Position numbers and translations under genes: made by a program. This document shows positions 8,002 through 17,266 of a stretch of 54,503 bases of DNA, one piece after another. Within the stretch, counting starts at the first letter, position 1, and each line of letters begins with the position of its first letter. Source of the DNA: Candidatus Bathyarchaeota archaeon (GTDB taxonomy: Archaea; Thermoproteota; Bathyarchaeia; Bathyarchaeales; DTEX01). Location of the stretch: contig JAGTQF010000006.1 of assembly GCA_018396655.1 (NCBI GenBank), positions 1 to 54,503 on the forward strand, given 5' to 3'. A model generated the notes under the pieces. It was not told where the DNA came from. It saw nothing but the letters and a program-made list of their open reading frames with translations, and made no database searches.

Positions 8002-9128
8002 GCTTTAAAAGCCGAGGTAAAAGGATTATTGAGGAAGTCATCTTGAGGGCTCAGCAGATAGATAAATATGATGTTGGCGAGACCATAAGAAGCCTAGCCG
8101 TAAAGACGGGTATAAGCCCCTCAGAAATCCTAAAGCTGAATTCCAACGAGAACTTCTTTGTTCCATTAAACTTCTTAAGGGAAATTTTAAGGCAGGTCAT
8201 CGAGGAGATTGACCCAAGAATATATCCCAGAGACGAGTTTAGGGAGCTGAGGGAGGCACTAAGCAGCTATCTCGGTGTTCCGGCGGACAACATTATGATT
8301 GGAACTGGAAGTGACCAGCTCATAGACTTGGCTGCGAGATTATTCTTGAGGGATGGTGATGAAGCCCTCTCAATCGACCCGACATTCGCGATATATGAGC
8401 GGTGCGTGAAGTCTCAGGGAGCGATATATAGGACTGTATCTTTGAGGGAGGACTTCTCCCTAGACTTGGATGCCATAATGGCGTCCATAACACCTAAGGT
8501 AAAAATAATCTTCCTATGCTCACCGAATAATCCCACGGCAAACCAATTTAGGCGCGAGGATATATTACGCTTGGCTGAGGAGTTTAATGGGCTTGTTGCA
8601 TTAGATGAAGCCTACGCTGACTTCGCGGATACAACACTAATTAATGAGGCGAGCGAGCTAGACAACCTGATGGTTTTTAGAACATTCTCAAAGGTTTTCG
8701 GTCTAGCCGGATTGAGGGTCGGCTATGCTGTTGCAGGTGATAGGCTGGCTAAAACCATAAATGAGAGGATTCAGATGCCATACTCGGTTTCCATAACAGC
8801 GCTTAAGGCTGCCATTAAAATTCTAGAGAAGATAGATTGCGTGAAGAAGTTTATAGGTGAGCTTGGAGCTGAGAGGTCTAGGCTCATTGATGCGCTTAAT
8901 AGAATGGGGGGTGTGAGGGCATTCCCATCCCAAACGAACTTCGTGCTCTTCCAAGTAGATAGGGATTCGTCAGCCGTATACAGGGCGCTTTTAAATAGGG
9001 GGATTATCGTGAGAAACATCGGCAAAGTATTGAGGTTTGAGAACTGCCTAAGGGTTACGGTTGCCCCAGCCCTCATGATGGAGCGCTTCATTAAAGGTTT
9101 ATGGGAGGTTTTATGCGAAAATGCCTGA
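7998..9128 (+). CDS. hisC: Histidinol-phosphate aminotransferase HisC
   Basis: A PLP-dependent class I/II aminotransferase converting imidazole acetol phosphate to histidinol phosphate. Shows LNSNENFF near the N-terminus, SPNNPTAN, the PLP lysine in FRTFSKVFGLAGLRVGYA, and a C-terminal Arg-containing CLRVTVA. TTG start shares bases with the hisD stop (TTGA), indicating translational coupling. The following HAD gene overlaps its last 8 bases. Confidence 0.95.
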   Translation: MSFKSRGKRIIEEVILRAQQIDKYDVGETIRSLAVKTGISPSEILKLNSNENFFVPLNFLREILRQVIEEIDPRIYPRDEFRELREALSSYLGVPADNIMIGTGSDQLIDLAARLFLRDGDEALSIDPTFAIYERCVKSQGAIYRTVSLREDFSLDLDAIMASITPKVKIIFLCSPNNPTANQFRREDILRLAEEFNGLVALDEAYADFADTTLINEASELDNLMVFRTFSKVFGLAGLRVGYAVAGDRLAKTINERIQMPYSVSITALKAAIKILEKIDCVKKFIGELGAERSRLIDALNRMGGVRAFPSQTNFVLFQVDRDSSAVYRALLNRGIIVRNIGKVLRFENCLRVTVAPALMMERFIKGLWEVLCENA

Positions 9129-10311
9129 GAAATATATCACGCTCAAATCCGAGTTTGGAAGGATCTACGTTAGAGCTGATAGGCTGGAGGATTTGAGGCT
9201 CATTGATGCGATCATATTTGATTGTGATGGTGTCCTAATAGACATAAGAGGCTCCTATGACGCAGCCATATCGAAAACAGTTGCCCAACTCTTTCTCTGG
9301 TTGACTGGTTATAGAATCCCGGAGAATTTAGTCTCAGACGAAATAATCTTCCTCTTCAGAAGGAGCGGCGGATTCAACAATGACTGGGATATAGTGTATG
9401 GAGCCCTAATGTTCCTATTGTGCTGGATGCCGGAGAATGAACGCGAAAAGCTCGGCGGGATAATAAAGATGCTAGTGCATGAGAGGAACGCTGTAAAACG
9501 CCTATTGGCCGTTAGGGAGAAAACACATGCCTATACTAGAGAGTTTGATGACAAGTCTCTTGAGAAATTAACCTCCGAACTTAAGGATTTCACAAGCACC
9601 CTCGATGTAAGTGGACCATTATCGGTTGATAGGGCCATAATTGGCTCTGGAAGGGTTAAGAGGGAATTTTATGCTCTTCTCAGGGACTTTTTGATAGGCT
9701 CTGGAAGGGTTGGCGAAAACATAATTGCAACCGTATTTGAGGAGATTTTCTGCGGCCCAACCCTATTTGAGGAGATTTATGGCATTAAACCCGGAATTTA
9801 TCTCAGTCGGGGCATGATAGAGAATGGAGTCCCAATAATTAAGGGCGAAACCCTAAGCCGTCTCTCATCGATTTTAGGCGGAGCGAGGTTTGGTATAGCC
9901 TCGGGTAGCAGATTTAAGTCCGCAGGATATGTTCTGCGCGGCATTTTAGATTGGTTTAATCCAAAGGCCCAAATATTCTTGGATGATGTTGAGAGGGCTG
10001 AGGATGAATATGCGAAGAGGGGCTCTAGGGTTAACCTCAAGAAGCCTAACCCATACTCGCTTCTTGAGTCGGCTAGGGGCTTAGAGCCATTTAACCTCGC
10101 ACTATATGTTGGCGATTCTATAGAGGATGCCATCATGGTTAGGGAGGCTGCAAAATCGGACCCGCGATTCATCTTTGCCGGAGTATATGCGCATACAAGT
10201 GTAAGCGAAATCGTAGGCGAATTTCTTAAGTTTGGATGCGACCTTATAATTCCATCCGTCAACGATATTCCGGCAGTAATTGAGGCTGCCAAAGGAGGAG
10301 TCAGGGCGTGA
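9121..10311 (+). CDS. HAD-superfamily hydrolase in the his operon, candidate histidinol-phosphate phosphatase
   Basis: All four HAD motifs are visible: IIFDCDGVLID (nucleophile and acid Asp), GIASGS (motif II), the Lys of LKKPNP (motif III) and LYVGDSIEDAI (motif IV). At 396 residues it is much longer than a simple IA-type HAD, with a large helical cap between motifs I and II (about residues 50-240). It overlaps hisC and its stop overlaps the GTG of hisB (GTGA). The operon contains no other phosphatase, so histidinol-phosphate phosphatase is the obvious missing step it could fill. That role is inferred from context; another phosphomonoester substrate is possible. Confidence 0.75.
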   Translation: MPEKYITLKSEFGRIYVRADRLEDLRLIDAIIFDCDGVLIDIRGSYDAAISKTVAQLFLWLTGYRIPENLVSDEIIFLFRRSGGFNNDWDIVYGALMFLLCWMPENEREKLGGIIKMLVHERNAVKRLLAVREKTHAYTREFDDKSLEKLTSELKDFTSTLDVSGPLSVDRAIIGSGRVKREFYALLRDFLIGSGRVGENIIATVFEEIFCGPTLFEEIYGIKPGIYLSRGMIENGVPIIKGETLSRLSSILGGARFGIASGSRFKSAGYVLRGILDWFNPKAQIFLDDVERAEDEYAKRGSRVNLKKPNPYSLLESARGLEPFNLALYVGDSIEDAIMVREAAKSDPRFIFAGVYAHTSVSEIVGEFLKFGCDLIIPSVNDIPAVIEAAKGGVRA

Positions 10312-10883
10312 GGGAGGCGGAATATTATCGAAAAACCTCCGAGACGGAGGTTAAGGTTAGAGTTAAGCTTGACGGCTCTGGAATGGCGGATATCCAAACT
10401 GGAATCTCCTTCCTAAATCATATGCTCAAATCCCTTTCAACCCACAGCCTAATCGACATATTTATTGAGGCTTCAGGCGACCTAAGCCACCACGTAGCCG
10501 AGGATGTCGCCATATGCTTGGGCGAGGCCATAAGGAGGGCGCTTGGTGATGTCGCTGGCATAAGAAGATTTGGCTACGCGATTGTTCCGATGGATTGCTC
10601 ACTTGCATTTGCAGCGGTAGACATATCAAACAGACCTTACTCAAAGATAGACCTGAAGATTGAGGGTAAGCGCATAGAAGATATGCCATGCGAGGACATC
10701 TATCACTTCCTAGAGACCCTAGCGAACTCTCTTAGGGCAAACATACACGTTTGGGTGGAATATGGCTTAAATGACCACCATAAGGTTGAGGCTTCTTTTA
10801 AGGCTCTAGCACTATCGCTTAGGCAAGCCCTCTCTCTAGACCCATTAAGAAGTGGTGTAGCAAGCTCTAAGGGGGTTTTATAA
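10308..10883 (+). CDS. hisB: Imidazoleglycerol-phosphate dehydratase HisB
   Basis: Monofunctional 191-residue IGPD, the usual archaeal size. The two repeated metal-binding His blocks are present: FLNHML and HHVAEDVAICLGEA, and DHHKVEASFKALALSL. GTG start overlaps the preceding TGA. No fused phosphatase domain is present, in contrast with enteric HisB, consistent with the separate HAD gene just upstream supplying that activity. hisH begins on its last base. Confidence 0.95.
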   Translation: MREAEYYRKTSETEVKVRVKLDGSGMADIQTGISFLNHMLKSLSTHSLIDIFIEASGDLSHHVAEDVAICLGEAIRRALGDVAGIRRFGYAIVPMDCSLAFAAVDISNRPYSKIDLKIEGKRIEDMPCEDIYHFLETLANSLRANIHVWVEYGLNDHHKVEASFKALALSLRQALSLDPLRSGVASSKGVL

Positions 10884-11491
10884 TGCCGAAAGCATTAATA
10901 ATAAATTACGGTATCGGAAACCTCTTCAGCATAAAATGTTCTCTGGAGAGGGCGGGCTTCAGCACGAATATATGCTCAGATGCCTCGCAAGAGCTTGAGG
11001 AAGCCGATGCGATAATTCTCCCAGGCGTCGGCAACTTTAAGGCTGGAGCTGAAAACCTACTGGGAATCAGGGATAGATTGGTGGAGTTAATTCTGGGCGG
11101 TAGACCGGTTTTAGGCATATGCTTAGGCATGCAGCTATTCTTTGAAGAGAGTGAGGAGAGCCCGGGTAGAGGGCTGAGTATATTGAGCGGTAAAGTCGTT
11201 AGGTTACCTCCTAATGTTAGGGTTCCACATATGGGCTGGAACAACCTAGAGGTGCTCAGCCCATCTGAGATTTTAGAGGGGATAAGCACAGCCGACTACT
11301 TCTATTTCGCCCACAGCTACTACGCTATTCCACAAAAAAGGAATGTTATCTCTGCCGAAACAATGTATGGTGTTAAGTTCGCATCTGTCATAGTGGAGAA
11401 GAACATTTTTGGCGTCCAATTTCACCCTGAGAAGTCTGGGAGACCTGGCGAGAGAATAATTGAGAACTTTATGAGGATAGTTAAGCGATAA
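10883..11491 (+). CDS. hisH: Imidazole glycerol phosphate synthase, glutaminase subunit HisH
   Basis: Class I glutamine amidotransferase that feeds ammonia to HisF. The triad is intact: Cys in LGICLGMQLFF, His and Glu in QFHPEKSG. N-terminal INYGIGNLFS is typical. 202 residues. The ATG shares its A with the hisB stop (TAATG). 26 bases before hisA. This gene is a useful internal comparison for the cysteine-less amidotransferase-like protein at 31.1 kb. Confidence 0.95.
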   Translation: MPKALIINYGIGNLFSIKCSLERAGFSTNICSDASQELEEADAIILPGVGNFKAGAENLLGIRDRLVELILGGRPVLGICLGMQLFFEESEESPGRGLSILSGKVVRLPPNVRVPHMGWNNLEVLSPSEILEGISTADYFYFAHSYYAIPQKRNVISAETMYGVKFASVIVEKNIFGVQFHPEKSGRPGERIIENFMRIVKR

Positions 11492-11517
11492 AATGATTTT
11501 CGAGGTGAGTAAGTGGA

Positions 11518-12246
11518 TTGCTTATCATACCGGCCGTTGACATAATGGGCGGTAAGGTTGTTAGGCTTATGAGAGGTGACCCGAGGGAGATGAAATCCTA
11601 CGCATACCTAGGTAACCCGGTTGAGCTAGCTAGGAGATGGGAATCTGAGGGTGCGCATCTTATTCACGTTGTAGACCTAGATGCAGCCCTAGGCTTAGGC
11701 AACAACATAAACATCATAAGGATAATAACCCGCTCAGTGGGCATACCAGTCCAGGTTGGCGGCGGAATAAGGAGCATCGAGCGGGCGCGCCAAATAATTG
11801 ATGCTGGGGCTGCGAGAATAGTACTCGGCTCACTAGCCTTCAGGAGCGTGGAGTCTCTCAAATCCCTTTTAGAGGAGTTTGGGAGTGAACGGGTGGCTGT
11901 CGCACTAGACCATTTAGATGGCAGGGTTATGATTAACGGCTGGAGGCAGCTGGCTCACAAAACACTTAGGGAGGCTGCTGAATTCTTCACATCTGTTGGG
12001 GTGAAATATTTTCTCATAACATCAATAGAGCATGATGGCATGTTGACCGGGCCCGACGTAGAGAACCTATCTAAAATCATGGATTTGGACGTTAAGGTTA
12101 TTGCTTCAGGCGGCATAAGAAGCCTAAACGATATAACTCTTCTGAGGGACATCGGGGTTTATGGCGTCATTATCGGTAGAGCACTATATGAGGGTATTCT
12201 CACCTTCAGGGAAGCCTTAAAAGCGTCATTGGAGCAGAGAAAATAG
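11518..12246 (+). CDS. hisA: ProFAR isomerase HisA
   Basis: TIM-barrel isomerase of ProFAR to PRFAR. Starts with IIPAVDIMGGKVVRL carrying the catalytic Asp, followed by HVVDLDAALG, QVGGGIRS and VIASGGIRS phosphate-binding loops in both barrel halves. 242 residues. TTG start; no better ATG lies upstream in frame. Homologous in fold to HisF, the next gene, as usual. Confidence 0.95.
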   Translation: MLIIPAVDIMGGKVVRLMRGDPREMKSYAYLGNPVELARRWESEGAHLIHVVDLDAALGLGNNINIIRIITRSVGIPVQVGGGIRSIERARQIIDAGAARIVLGSLAFRSVESLKSLLEEFGSERVAVALDHLDGRVMINGWRQLAHKTLREAAEFFTSVGVKYFLITSIEHDGMLTGPDVENLSKIMDLDVKVIASGGIRSLNDITLLRDIGVYGVIIGRALYEGILTFREALKASLEQRK

Positions 12247-12278
12247 TTGTGCAAGGGGAAGGGGAGTAGGTTGAGAGG

Positions 12279-13082
12279 ATGGTTTTAGTGAAGCGCGTAA
12301 TACCATGCCTAGATGTTGACCATGGTAGAGTCGTTAAGGGGATAAATTTTGTCGGCCTGAGGGATGCTGGAGACCCGGTTGAGCTCGCTAGGCGTTATTC
12401 TGATGAAGGCGCCGATGAGCTGGTCTTCCTAGATATAACTGCCTCGGCTGAGAAGAGAAGCATACTTAAGGATGTTGTTAGGGCTGTTGCAGCCGAAATA
12501 AATATACCATTTACCGTCGGCGGTGGAATAAGAAGCGTTGATGATGCAAGCCTAATTTTATGTAATGGAGCCGATAAGGTATCAATTAACACGGCGGCTG
12601 TTGAGAGACCAGAACTCATTAGGGAAATTGCCGAGAAATTCGGCTCACAATGCGTCGTCCTAGCAATAGACGCTAAGAGAAGATATGAGTGGAGGTCGGA
12701 TAGAATCATCGTGGATACCGCTGAGGGGCCATGCTGGTTTGAGGTTTACACCTATGGTGGGCGTAAGCCGACCGGCATAGATGCTCTCGAGTGGGCTGTT
12801 AGAGGGGCTGAGCTGGGAGCCGGAGAAATACTATTAACATCCATGGATAGGGATGGAACCGAAAGCGGATACGACATTGAACTTACTAGAAGCATCGTTG
12901 AGCGCGTTAACATACCCGTTATAGCAAGCGGCGGAGCAGGCAAACCCGAGCATTTCCTGGAGGCCTTCACTATTAGTAGGGCTGATGCAGCCCTTGCAGC
13001 ATCAGTATTCCATTACAGTAAGTATCCCATACCAATTGTCAAACGCTTTCTATATGAGAGGGGTGTGCCAGTTAGGCTTTGA
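12279..13082 (+). CDS. hisF: Imidazole glycerol phosphate synthase, cyclase subunit HisF
   Basis: TIM-barrel cyclase that uses HisH ammonia to make imidazole glycerol phosphate and [24 protein letters not shown] carries the first catalytic Asp, [14 protein letters not shown] the second, and phosphate loops VGGGIRS and IASGGAG are present. 267 residues. Start ATG at 12279. Its TGA overlaps the TTG of hisI in TTGA. Confidence 0.95.
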   Translation: MVLVKRVIPCLDVDHGRVVKGINFVGLRDAGDPVELARRYSDEGADELVFLDITASAEKRSILKDVVRAVAAEINIPFTVGGGIRSVDDASLILCNGADKVSINTAAVERPELIREIAEKFGSQCVVLAIDAKRRYEWRSDRIIVDTAEGPCWFEVYTYGGRKPTGIDALEWAVRGAELGAGEILLTSMDRDGTESGYDIELTRSIVERVNIPVIASGGAGKPEHFLEAFTISRADAALAASVFHYSKYPIPIVKRFLYERGVPVRL

Positions 13083-13435
13083 AGAATCTGAAAATCGTCA
13101 GCATGGATGACTTAGACTTTGAGAAGTGCGGTGGGCTTTTACCAGTAGTAGTTCAAGACTACGAGACAGGGAAGGTTTTAACTTTAGCCTACGCAAATAG
13201 AGAGGCAATAGAAAAGACCATTAAGACCGGCTACGCGCACTTCTTTAGGCGCTCACATGGCAGGGTTATGATGAAGGGTGAGACATCGGGGAACATCCAA
13301 GAGGTTGTTGACATACTTGTTGACTGCGACCATGATGCACTGCTATACCTAGTGAAGCCTAGGGGCCCAGCATGCCACCTAGGTGAGGAAACATGCTTTC
13401 ACAATAAGCTGGAAATGAAAAGACGAGAGGGATGA
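13079..13435 (+). CDS. hisI: Phosphoribosyl-AMP cyclohydrolase HisI
   Basis: Zinc enzyme that opens the adenine ring of PR-AMP. Metal ligands are visible in DCDHDALL (Mg site) and CHLGEETCF (Zn cysteines). 118 residues means cyclohydrolase only; no HisE (PR-ATP pyrophosphatase) domain is fused and no hisE is seen in the window, so that activity must be encoded elsewhere. Last gene of the his operon; convergent with the esterase gene at a distance of 13 bases. Confidence 0.93.
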   Translation: MKNLKIVSMDDLDFEKCGGLLPVVVQDYETGKVLTLAYANREAIEKTIKTGYAHFFRRSHGRVMMKGETSGNIQEVVDILVDCDHDALLYLVKPRGPACHLGEETCFHNKLEMKRREG

Positions 13436-13448
13436 GAGTAGGCTGCTT

Positions 13449-14735
13449 CTACGCGCGCGAATATATGTGCTTGTCAGCAAAGTCCATGTATCTTTCCCAA
13501 TCATATTCTGTTATTCCATGCCCACCTGAGCGGATATGATAGCCTATCCTCCCCATGACTGGACTGTTTAGGGGAGGCATCTCATCAGCCGGAAGGCCCT
13601 CCGTGCCAAGCAGCTTATAGACTGGGTCGGCGGCTTTGGCTGCGAGGAACTCGCCCCTTGGGTCACACCATAAGTCCTCGTCTGCACTAGCAATGTAGAC
13701 GGGTCGTGGTGCAATTAGCGCAATCAACATATGCTGGTCTACTGGCAGGGCATCCTCGTTGTCATTATACTTCTTGAAGTTTTCGCAGAACCAGTGGGGG
13801 AAAGCATCGTTTATCATCTTTACGGTTTCCCCAAATCTCCTACGGCTTAGGGCGGCTCCCCCACAGCCAGATGTGTTTGATATCACCATGAAGAAGCGCT
13901 CATCTTGGGCGCCCGCCCAGAGGGCAGTCTTACCCAGCCTCGAAACACCTAACAAGATAACATGTCTCGAATCGATATCCCCATCAATTTCAAGATAATC
14001 CATTATCCTACTCAAACCCCAAGCCCATGCGCCAATAGACCCCCAGGCATCCGGCGGCCGCCTCTCGCCGAAAAGCCTATCGAAAACTCCGTGAACACCA
14101 TTCTTAAATCCGTCGTGGAAGTCCGGGTCTATATCATTGTAGCATGCCGTTGCAAAGCCGTATCCTCTTGACAAAATCTTGTTTAAGGGTGTTGAGCGGT
14201 CCCAGCCGCGGGATTCCTCACTTAAAAAGAACTCACCCCTAGGCATGAAAACCGGTCTACTCTTAATCCTTATGTGCGGGTCTGGATTAATTGTGTGATT
14301 GCCCCAGAAGTTTAGCATGAGGAAGATGGGTGGAGGCTGAGGCTTCTTTGGTAGGTAGATGAGTAGGTCTATGCTCGGCTCATCACTCTTAGTAAGTCTT
14401 ATTGATACCTGCTTTCTTATCGCCCTCCCATTCAATGCGTTCTCTTCATAATCGAAGGTTTCAAAGGCTATGTCAGCCGGCCTATCTAGTGGCGCCCGGC
14501 CATAAACATATGTGCGGAATAATTCGAGAATCTCCGGTCTCCGCTTATCCCTCCATTTCTCTGGAGAATCTACTCGAGAGCCATCTAGGCAGACTAGTGG
14601 GTCGGGGAGAATATAGGATGGAACCCTCGTCTCGTCATATATAACTCCGGGCCGTAGCTCACTGAGTCTCCTAACTAAATCGGGATTTGCACTCCAACCA
14701 GTTGGGGCACACATATGCCGCAGATAATCCAGCAT
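13449..14735 (-). CDS. CE15-like carbohydrate esterase (glucuronoyl esterase family)
   Basis: An alpha/beta-hydrolase of 428 residues that looks like carbohydrate esterase family 15. The nucleophile Ser is in GVSRLGKTALWAG, followed by SNTSGCGGAALSRR and the catalytic His in RSGGHGITEYDWERYMDF. CE15 enzymes cleave ester bonds between glucuronoxylan and lignin alcohols. No signal peptide is evident, so it may act on imported small esters. It stands alone between the his operon and a tRNA thiolase, with no other polysaccharide enzymes nearby, which suggests acquisition; an acetyl-xylan-esterase-like activity is an alternative. Confidence 0.72.
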   Translation of the reverse strand: MLDYLRHMCAPTGWSANPDLVRRLSELRPGVIYDETRVPSYILPDPLVCLDGSRVDSPEKWRDKRRPEILELFRTYVYGRAPLDRPADIAFETFDYEENALNGRAIRKQVSIRLTKSDEPSIDLLIYLPKKPQPPPIFLMLNFWGNHTINPDPHIRIKSRPVFMPRGEFFLSEESRGWDRSTPLNKILSRGYGFATACYNDIDPDFHDGFKNGVHGVFDRLFGERRPPDAWGSIGAWAWGLSRIMDYLEIDGDIDSRHVILLGVSRLGKTALWAGAQDERFFMVISNTSGCGGAALSRRRFGETVKMINDAFPHWFCENFKKYNDNEDALPVDQHMLIALIAPRPVYIASADEDLWCDPRGEFLAAKAADPVYKLLGTEGLPADEMPPLNSPVMGRIGYHIRSGGHGITEYDWERYMDFADKHIYSRA

Positions 14736-14813
14736 CCATATTTAAGTCTTTAACGAAGTTAATGGAGTTAGGTGTTTAGACTGGTAGACGCCCTAATGTG
14801 CCTGTTGGATTAG

Positions 14814-15743
14814 TTAGGGCCTTAATGTTTTGGTGAGCTTGCAGAAGTGGCATGGCATTCCTTCCAGTGATGTTGGCATGCCGCATGAGGGGCATTCGTA
14901 GATTTTGATTTCATGTTTGCTCAGTGCTATTTCAAGGTTTGGTAGTATCCTCTTGAAGTGGGAGTTCATTAGGGAGTGCTTGAAGTTTGGTATCTTCTCG
15001 GCTATCATGTTTAGTAGCTCTTTTCTCCTCTGCATTCTTGAACCCCTGGAGAATTGGCACTCAATAGTTCTAGTTGGCAAACCCCTATACTCGGCATAGA
15101 GGAGACACTCAAAATCGGTTAGTCCTATAAGTGGCTTTATTTTTGGCACAAACTTCGGATGGGTTCTCGGCAGATAGGGCTTAAGCCTTAACATAGCCTC
15201 TACGTTACCCTCCAAATAAAAATTAAATAGGGTCTCAACGGTATCATCCAGATTATGCCCAGTTGCAATCTTAGTTAAGCCCAGGTCATACGCAATCTTA
15301 TTGAATAAATAGCGTTTAATGGTTCCGCATGCCGAGCATATCTTTCTTCCATAAATTGTCTGCTTAAAATCCCCTATTTTAAAGCCCATCTCCCTTTCTA
15401 AGCTGTAGACGATAAGCTCCCTATCCAGCATTTTAGCGAGGGTCTCAACCTTCTCTAAGCAGTGCTGGGAGTATTCGGGAACACCTAAATCTATGTAGAT
15501 TAGCGCCACATCGATTTTCTCAAAGAGGGAGTTTAGAATATACGCTAGGCTTGAACTATCCTTTCCACCTGAAACTGCAACGCCTATCCTATCGTCTTTT
15601 GAGAGCATCTTATAGGCGTCAATCGTATGCTTAACCTTCCTCTCGGTTAACAGTAGGAAGCAGCTTGGGCATAGGTTGAGGTTTGAGTGGGCTAGGTAAA
15701 CTTCGGCGTTATTCGTCTTGCATCTCTTGCATTTCACCGCCAT
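14814..15743 (-). CDS. tRNA thiolation enzyme, TtuA/Ncs6 family
   Basis: PP-loop ATPase of the TtcA/TtuA/Ncs6 group that 2-thiolates uridine in tRNA. N-terminal zinc finger (CKRC and CPSC pairs), PP-loop VAVSGGKDSSS, cluster-type cysteines in KICSACG and ECQFS, GHNLDD, and a C-terminal zinc finger (CPSCGMP, CHFC) are all present in family order. 309 residues is typical. Partner sulfur carrier and activating enzymes are not in the window. Whether it modifies U34 or U54 cannot be decided from sequence alone. Confidence 0.88.
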   Translation of the reverse strand: MAVKCKRCKTNNAEVYLAHSNLNLCPSCFLLLTERKVKHTIDAYKMLSKDDRIGVAVSGGKDSSSLAYILNSLFEKIDVALIYIDLGVPEYSQHCLEKVETLAKMLDRELIVYSLEREMGFKIGDFKQTIYGRKICSACGTIKRYLFNKIAYDLGLTKIATGHNLDDTVETLFNFYLEGNVEAMLRLKPYLPRTHPKFVPKIKPLIGLTDFECLLYAEYRGLPTRTIECQFSRGSRMQRRKELLNMIAEKIPNFKHSLMNSHFKRILPNLEIALSKHEIKIYECPSCGMPTSLEGMPCHFCKLTKTLRP

Positions 15744-15938
15744 TTAAGAGCCCTCATAAGCATGCTATTTTTGGAGGTTAAATATGCTTCTTTAAAAATG
15801 CTCACTTGACTAATCTATACTTTTCGTAACTACTCTTCTTTCAGAAGAATAAAATATGTATTTGAACGAGATTGTATCTGAATCCCAGCTATAGATGAAG
15901 AAGAATAGAGGTTTAGTATGGGGTGAATATAGAGGGCC

Positions 15939-16835
15939 ATGACTCACGTCCTCGGAGAATATAAGAGGATTACTAGTAGGAGGCAGAGTAGGAGTGAATT
16001 AGGAAGGATTCTTGAGAATGAGGAGGCTGCGAGGGTCTTCAATAGGATTGAGGAGACCCTAATGAAGCTTGGGCTCTCAAGGAATGAGGCAAGGGTCTAT
16101 GTTTTCCTTGCGAGAAAGAAGGAGGCTAAAGCCAGCGAGATATCGACGGCCCTGCTACTCAATAGAACCGAAACCTACAGAATATTGATGAATCTTCAGA
16201 AGATGGGTTTAATCTCAACGGTTTTTGAGAAGCCATTAAAGTTTATCGCCCTACCCCTAGAGAAGTCGCTCAACCTACTTATAGAGACAAAAAAATTGAG
16301 TATAAGCGCCCTTGAGATTGAGAAGGAGAAGATAATTGAGAGTTGGCGTTCGCTTCCCAAGAATGAGATTCCAGTACCTAGGAGGGAGATTTTTCAGGTT
16401 CTTGAGGGCTATGAGCACATAAATCTGAAGGTTAAGGATATGATTGAGGATGTCGATAGCGAGATTTATATCTGCGCATCAGAGGATTGTTTAGGCAGAT
16501 TTTATTATGCCGGGCTCCTAGACGCCGTTGAGGAGAATGCTAGGAGGGGAGTTAGGGTTATGTTTCTGGCAAAGAAGTCTCCAAAGAACATCTTCTTCAT
16601 GAGGGACTTGAAGAGGAGCGATATTAGATATTTGCAGTCTGAGCTTGAAGAGACACCATTCTTTATAATAGCGGATAATGAGGAGATGCTCCTATTCCTC
16701 GATTCCATCATGGAAGAGAATAGGCTAGGTAAGCCTATAGCCCTCTACACGAACTGCACTGTTCTAATAAAGGCCCTCCACAAACTATTTATGACCCTCT
16801 GGGATAATTCTGCTGGTTCGGAAAAAAGTATCTGA
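15939..16835 (+). CDS. TrmB-family transcriptional regulator
   Basis: Residues 35-105 form a TrmB-type winged helix (LGLSRNEARVYVFLARKKEAKASEI is split by helix 1-2, then LLNRTETYRILMNL as recognition region). The C-terminal part (about 145-290) resembles the PLD-like sensor domain of TrmB proteins (EIYICASEDCLGR, GVRVMFLAKK, FIIADNEEMLLF). Archaeal TrmB proteins usually control sugar uptake and central metabolism in response to sugars; the ligand here is unknown. Divergent from the tRNA thiolase. Confidence 0.85.
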   Translation: MTHVLGEYKRITSRRQSRSELGRILENEEAARVFNRIEETLMKLGLSRNEARVYVFLARKKEAKASEISTALLLNRTETYRILMNLQKMGLISTVFEKPLKFIALPLEKSLNLLIETKKLSISALEIEKEKIIESWRSLPKNEIPVPRREIFQVLEGYEHINLKVKDMIEDVDSEIYICASEDCLGRFYYAGLLDAVEENARRGVRVMFLAKKSPKNIFFMRDLKRSDIRYLQSELEETPFFIIADNEEMLLFLDSIMEENRLGKPIALYTNCTVLIKALHKLFMTLWDNSAGSEKSI

Positions 16836-16914
16836 TAGCCTTTTTTTAGAGAGAGGCGTTGTATGAGCATGAGACATAAAAAGGCTCTTTTATAATCTGG
16901 ACTAACTAGAATGC

Positions 16915-17172
16915 ATGAAGCGGAGAAGGTCAACGCTGGAAATATACATAGATATTCTGAAGAAGGTTAGTTTGGGTGTGAGTAAACCGACAAATCTCAT
17001 GTATAAAACTAACCTCTCATGGCTTTCACTGAATAGAGCCCTAAACTCACTGGTATCCCAGGGGCTAATTATCGTCGTTGAAAGGGATGGAAAGAGATTT
17101 TATAAGATTACTGAGAACGGTAGGAGGGTTCTTGAGCAGCTCGAGAGGGCCAGAAAGCTACTGCTCACCTAA
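16915..17172 (+). CDS. Small winged-helix DNA-binding protein
   Basis: 85 residues, nearly all one winged helix of the ArnR1-like/HTH_45 type: IYIDILKKVSLGV, KPTNLMYKTNLSW, LNSLVSQGLIIV, the wing DGKRFYKITENGRRVL. A TATA box TTTTATAA at 16888-16895 puts transcription start on or near the ATG, so it is probably leaderless. The next gene is a clear paralogue. Target unknown; autoregulation is plausible. Confidence 0.8.
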   Translation: MKRRRSTLEIYIDILKKVSLGVSKPTNLMYKTNLSWLSLNRALNSLVSQGLIIVVERDGKRFYKITENGRRVLEQLERARKLLLT

Positions 17173-17266
17173 GGGCTAAACCTGTAACTAGAAAGCCGCC
17201 GAGCTCGGTTACACAATTTTCATAAGGAGGGGTTGTGAGAGAAAGTGTTTGGGAGGGGCGCCCTCT

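Noticed and set aside
9798-10397. 199-codon minus-strand frame opposite the HAD and hisB genes
   Set aside because: It lies fully antisense to strongly conserved genes and has no recognisable domain.
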